From contig NZ_CP136422.1 in assembly GCF_034355335.1 (NCBI RefSeq), forward strand, positions 3,382,501 to 3,446,500: a DNA stretch of 64,000 nt. The letters run 5' to 3'. The notes beneath the pieces were generated by a model. It saw only the letters and a program-made list of their open reading frames with translations. It did no database searches and was not told where the DNA came from. This DNA comes from Blautia coccoides (GTDB taxonomy: Bacteria; Bacillota; Clostridia; Lachnospirales; Lachnospiraceae). A program made the position numbers and the translations under genes. Shown here piece by piece: positions 63,660 through 64,000 of this stretch (positions within the stretch are counted from its first letter, which is position 1; each line of letters starts with the position of its first letter).

Positions 63660-64000
63660 TTGTTATCAATTGGTGAATTTTCAGCTATATGTAAGGTGTC
63701 TGCCAAGACGCTCCGCTATTACGCGGAAATAGGATTGATCCATCCGGAAGAGATCAATCCAGAAAGCGGATATCGATATTATTCCATCCGTCAGTTGGAA
63801 ACCATGTTATTCATCAACCGGCTGAAATCTTACAGCTTTTCCTTAGATGAGATCAAATCTATTCTTCATTCGGAGGAGCTGACAGAGGAAATCCTTTATC
63901 CTGCACTCATAAGAAAAGAGAGGGAGATGGAAAAACAGATCCTGGAATACCAAAAAACGCTGGAACAGATGAACCAAGATATCGCTAACCTAAAACAGGG
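63660..64000 (+). CDS. MerR family regulator, C-terminus beyond the window
   Basis: TTG start at 63660 behind AAGGAGG. The 113 visible residues (MLSIGEFSAICKVSAKTLRYY, ESGYRYYSIRQLETMLFINR, coiled coil) are closely similar to the transposon cargo regulator at 16234-17055. A GyrI-like domain is expected beyond the edge. It lies behind the UvrA-like gene, with its own promoter. Confidence 0.9.
   Translation, partial: MLSIGEFSAICKVSAKTLRYYAEIGLIHPEEINPESGYRYYSIRQLETMLFINRLKSYSFSLDEIKSILHSEELTEEILYPALIRKEREMEKQILEYQKTLEQMNQDIANLKQ

Noticed and set aside
1..64000. CRISPR arrays, rRNA and tRNA genes
   Set aside because: No regularly spaced repeats and no tRNA- or rRNA-like conserved segments were seen on reading both strands; a dedicated search could still find a short tRNA.

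Overview
The window looks like chromosome of a Firmicute of the Lachnospiraceae / Clostridium cluster XIVa type (Blautia-like gut anaerobe). I infer this from the gene content: many small MerR, AraC and GyrI-domain regulators paired with ABC exporters, a GH42 beta-galactosidase, LytTR/GHKL signalling and strong AGGAGG ribosome binding sites. A Tn916-family element fills much of the left half. No rRNA or tRNA gene and no CRISPR array was seen.

Left part (1-6.5 kb): a pile of nested insertions. A group II intron sits in the small conjugation gene orf19 of the Tn916-like element. Its reverse transcriptase is cut at the 5' side by a recombinase-in-trio (RIT) element, of which two complete tyrosine recombinases and the start of a third are visible (1-2438). 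The RT is cut again in its HNH domain by a complete IS66-family element (3505-6188) with a perfect 8-bp target duplication. Intron domain V (6367-6400) and the orf19 3' exon follow.

Tn916-like element (about 6.45-24.05 kb): orf19 remnant, pentapeptide-repeat gene, small orf, two ardA-type genes, the conjugation genes for TcpE, the VirB4 ATPase, the polytopic channel protein, the NlpC/P60 hydrolase and TcpC, then a cargo block, the KTR-protein gene, the regulatory genes (XRE, sigma-like, HTH), xis and int. Where Tn916 carries tet(M), this element carries a MerR/GyrI regulator, a serine beta-lactamase-fold protein, a small Spo0A-tail-like protein, a WYL regulator and a DJ-1/PfpI protein. The relaxase, coupling protein and left end are not in the window; if the insertions are simple they lie left of position 1.

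Chromosomal part (24-64 kb): a dense series of regulator/effector modules. They comprise XRE plus peptide deformylase, MerR-TipAS, a split AraC/GyrI pair, HxlR, XRE-cupin facing LysE, TetR plus alpha/beta hydrolase, a LytTR/GHKL two-component system with an ABC exporter, an AraC-GyrI/GyrI/ABC operon, a MacB-type ABC with a two-component system, a membrane GDPD, a decayed lantibiotic-immunity-like ABC, MsrAB, a flavodoxin, Ogt, a methyltransferase, a YdeI-type protein, an ABC exporter with a two-domain MerR regulator, DUF3781, GH42 with AraC, a short UvrA-like protein, and a MerR paralogous to the transposon cargo regulator. Most modules look like stress or antimicrobial sensing plus export, each with its own local control.

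The most informative non-coding signals are: the perfect IS66 target duplication; the RIT end palindromes; a 55-bp sequence repeated upstream of two distant minus-strand genes; identically spaced boxes upstream of the two-domain MerR gene and its neighbouring ABC operon; and two MerR promoters of matching architecture, one in the transposon cargo and one on the chromosome.
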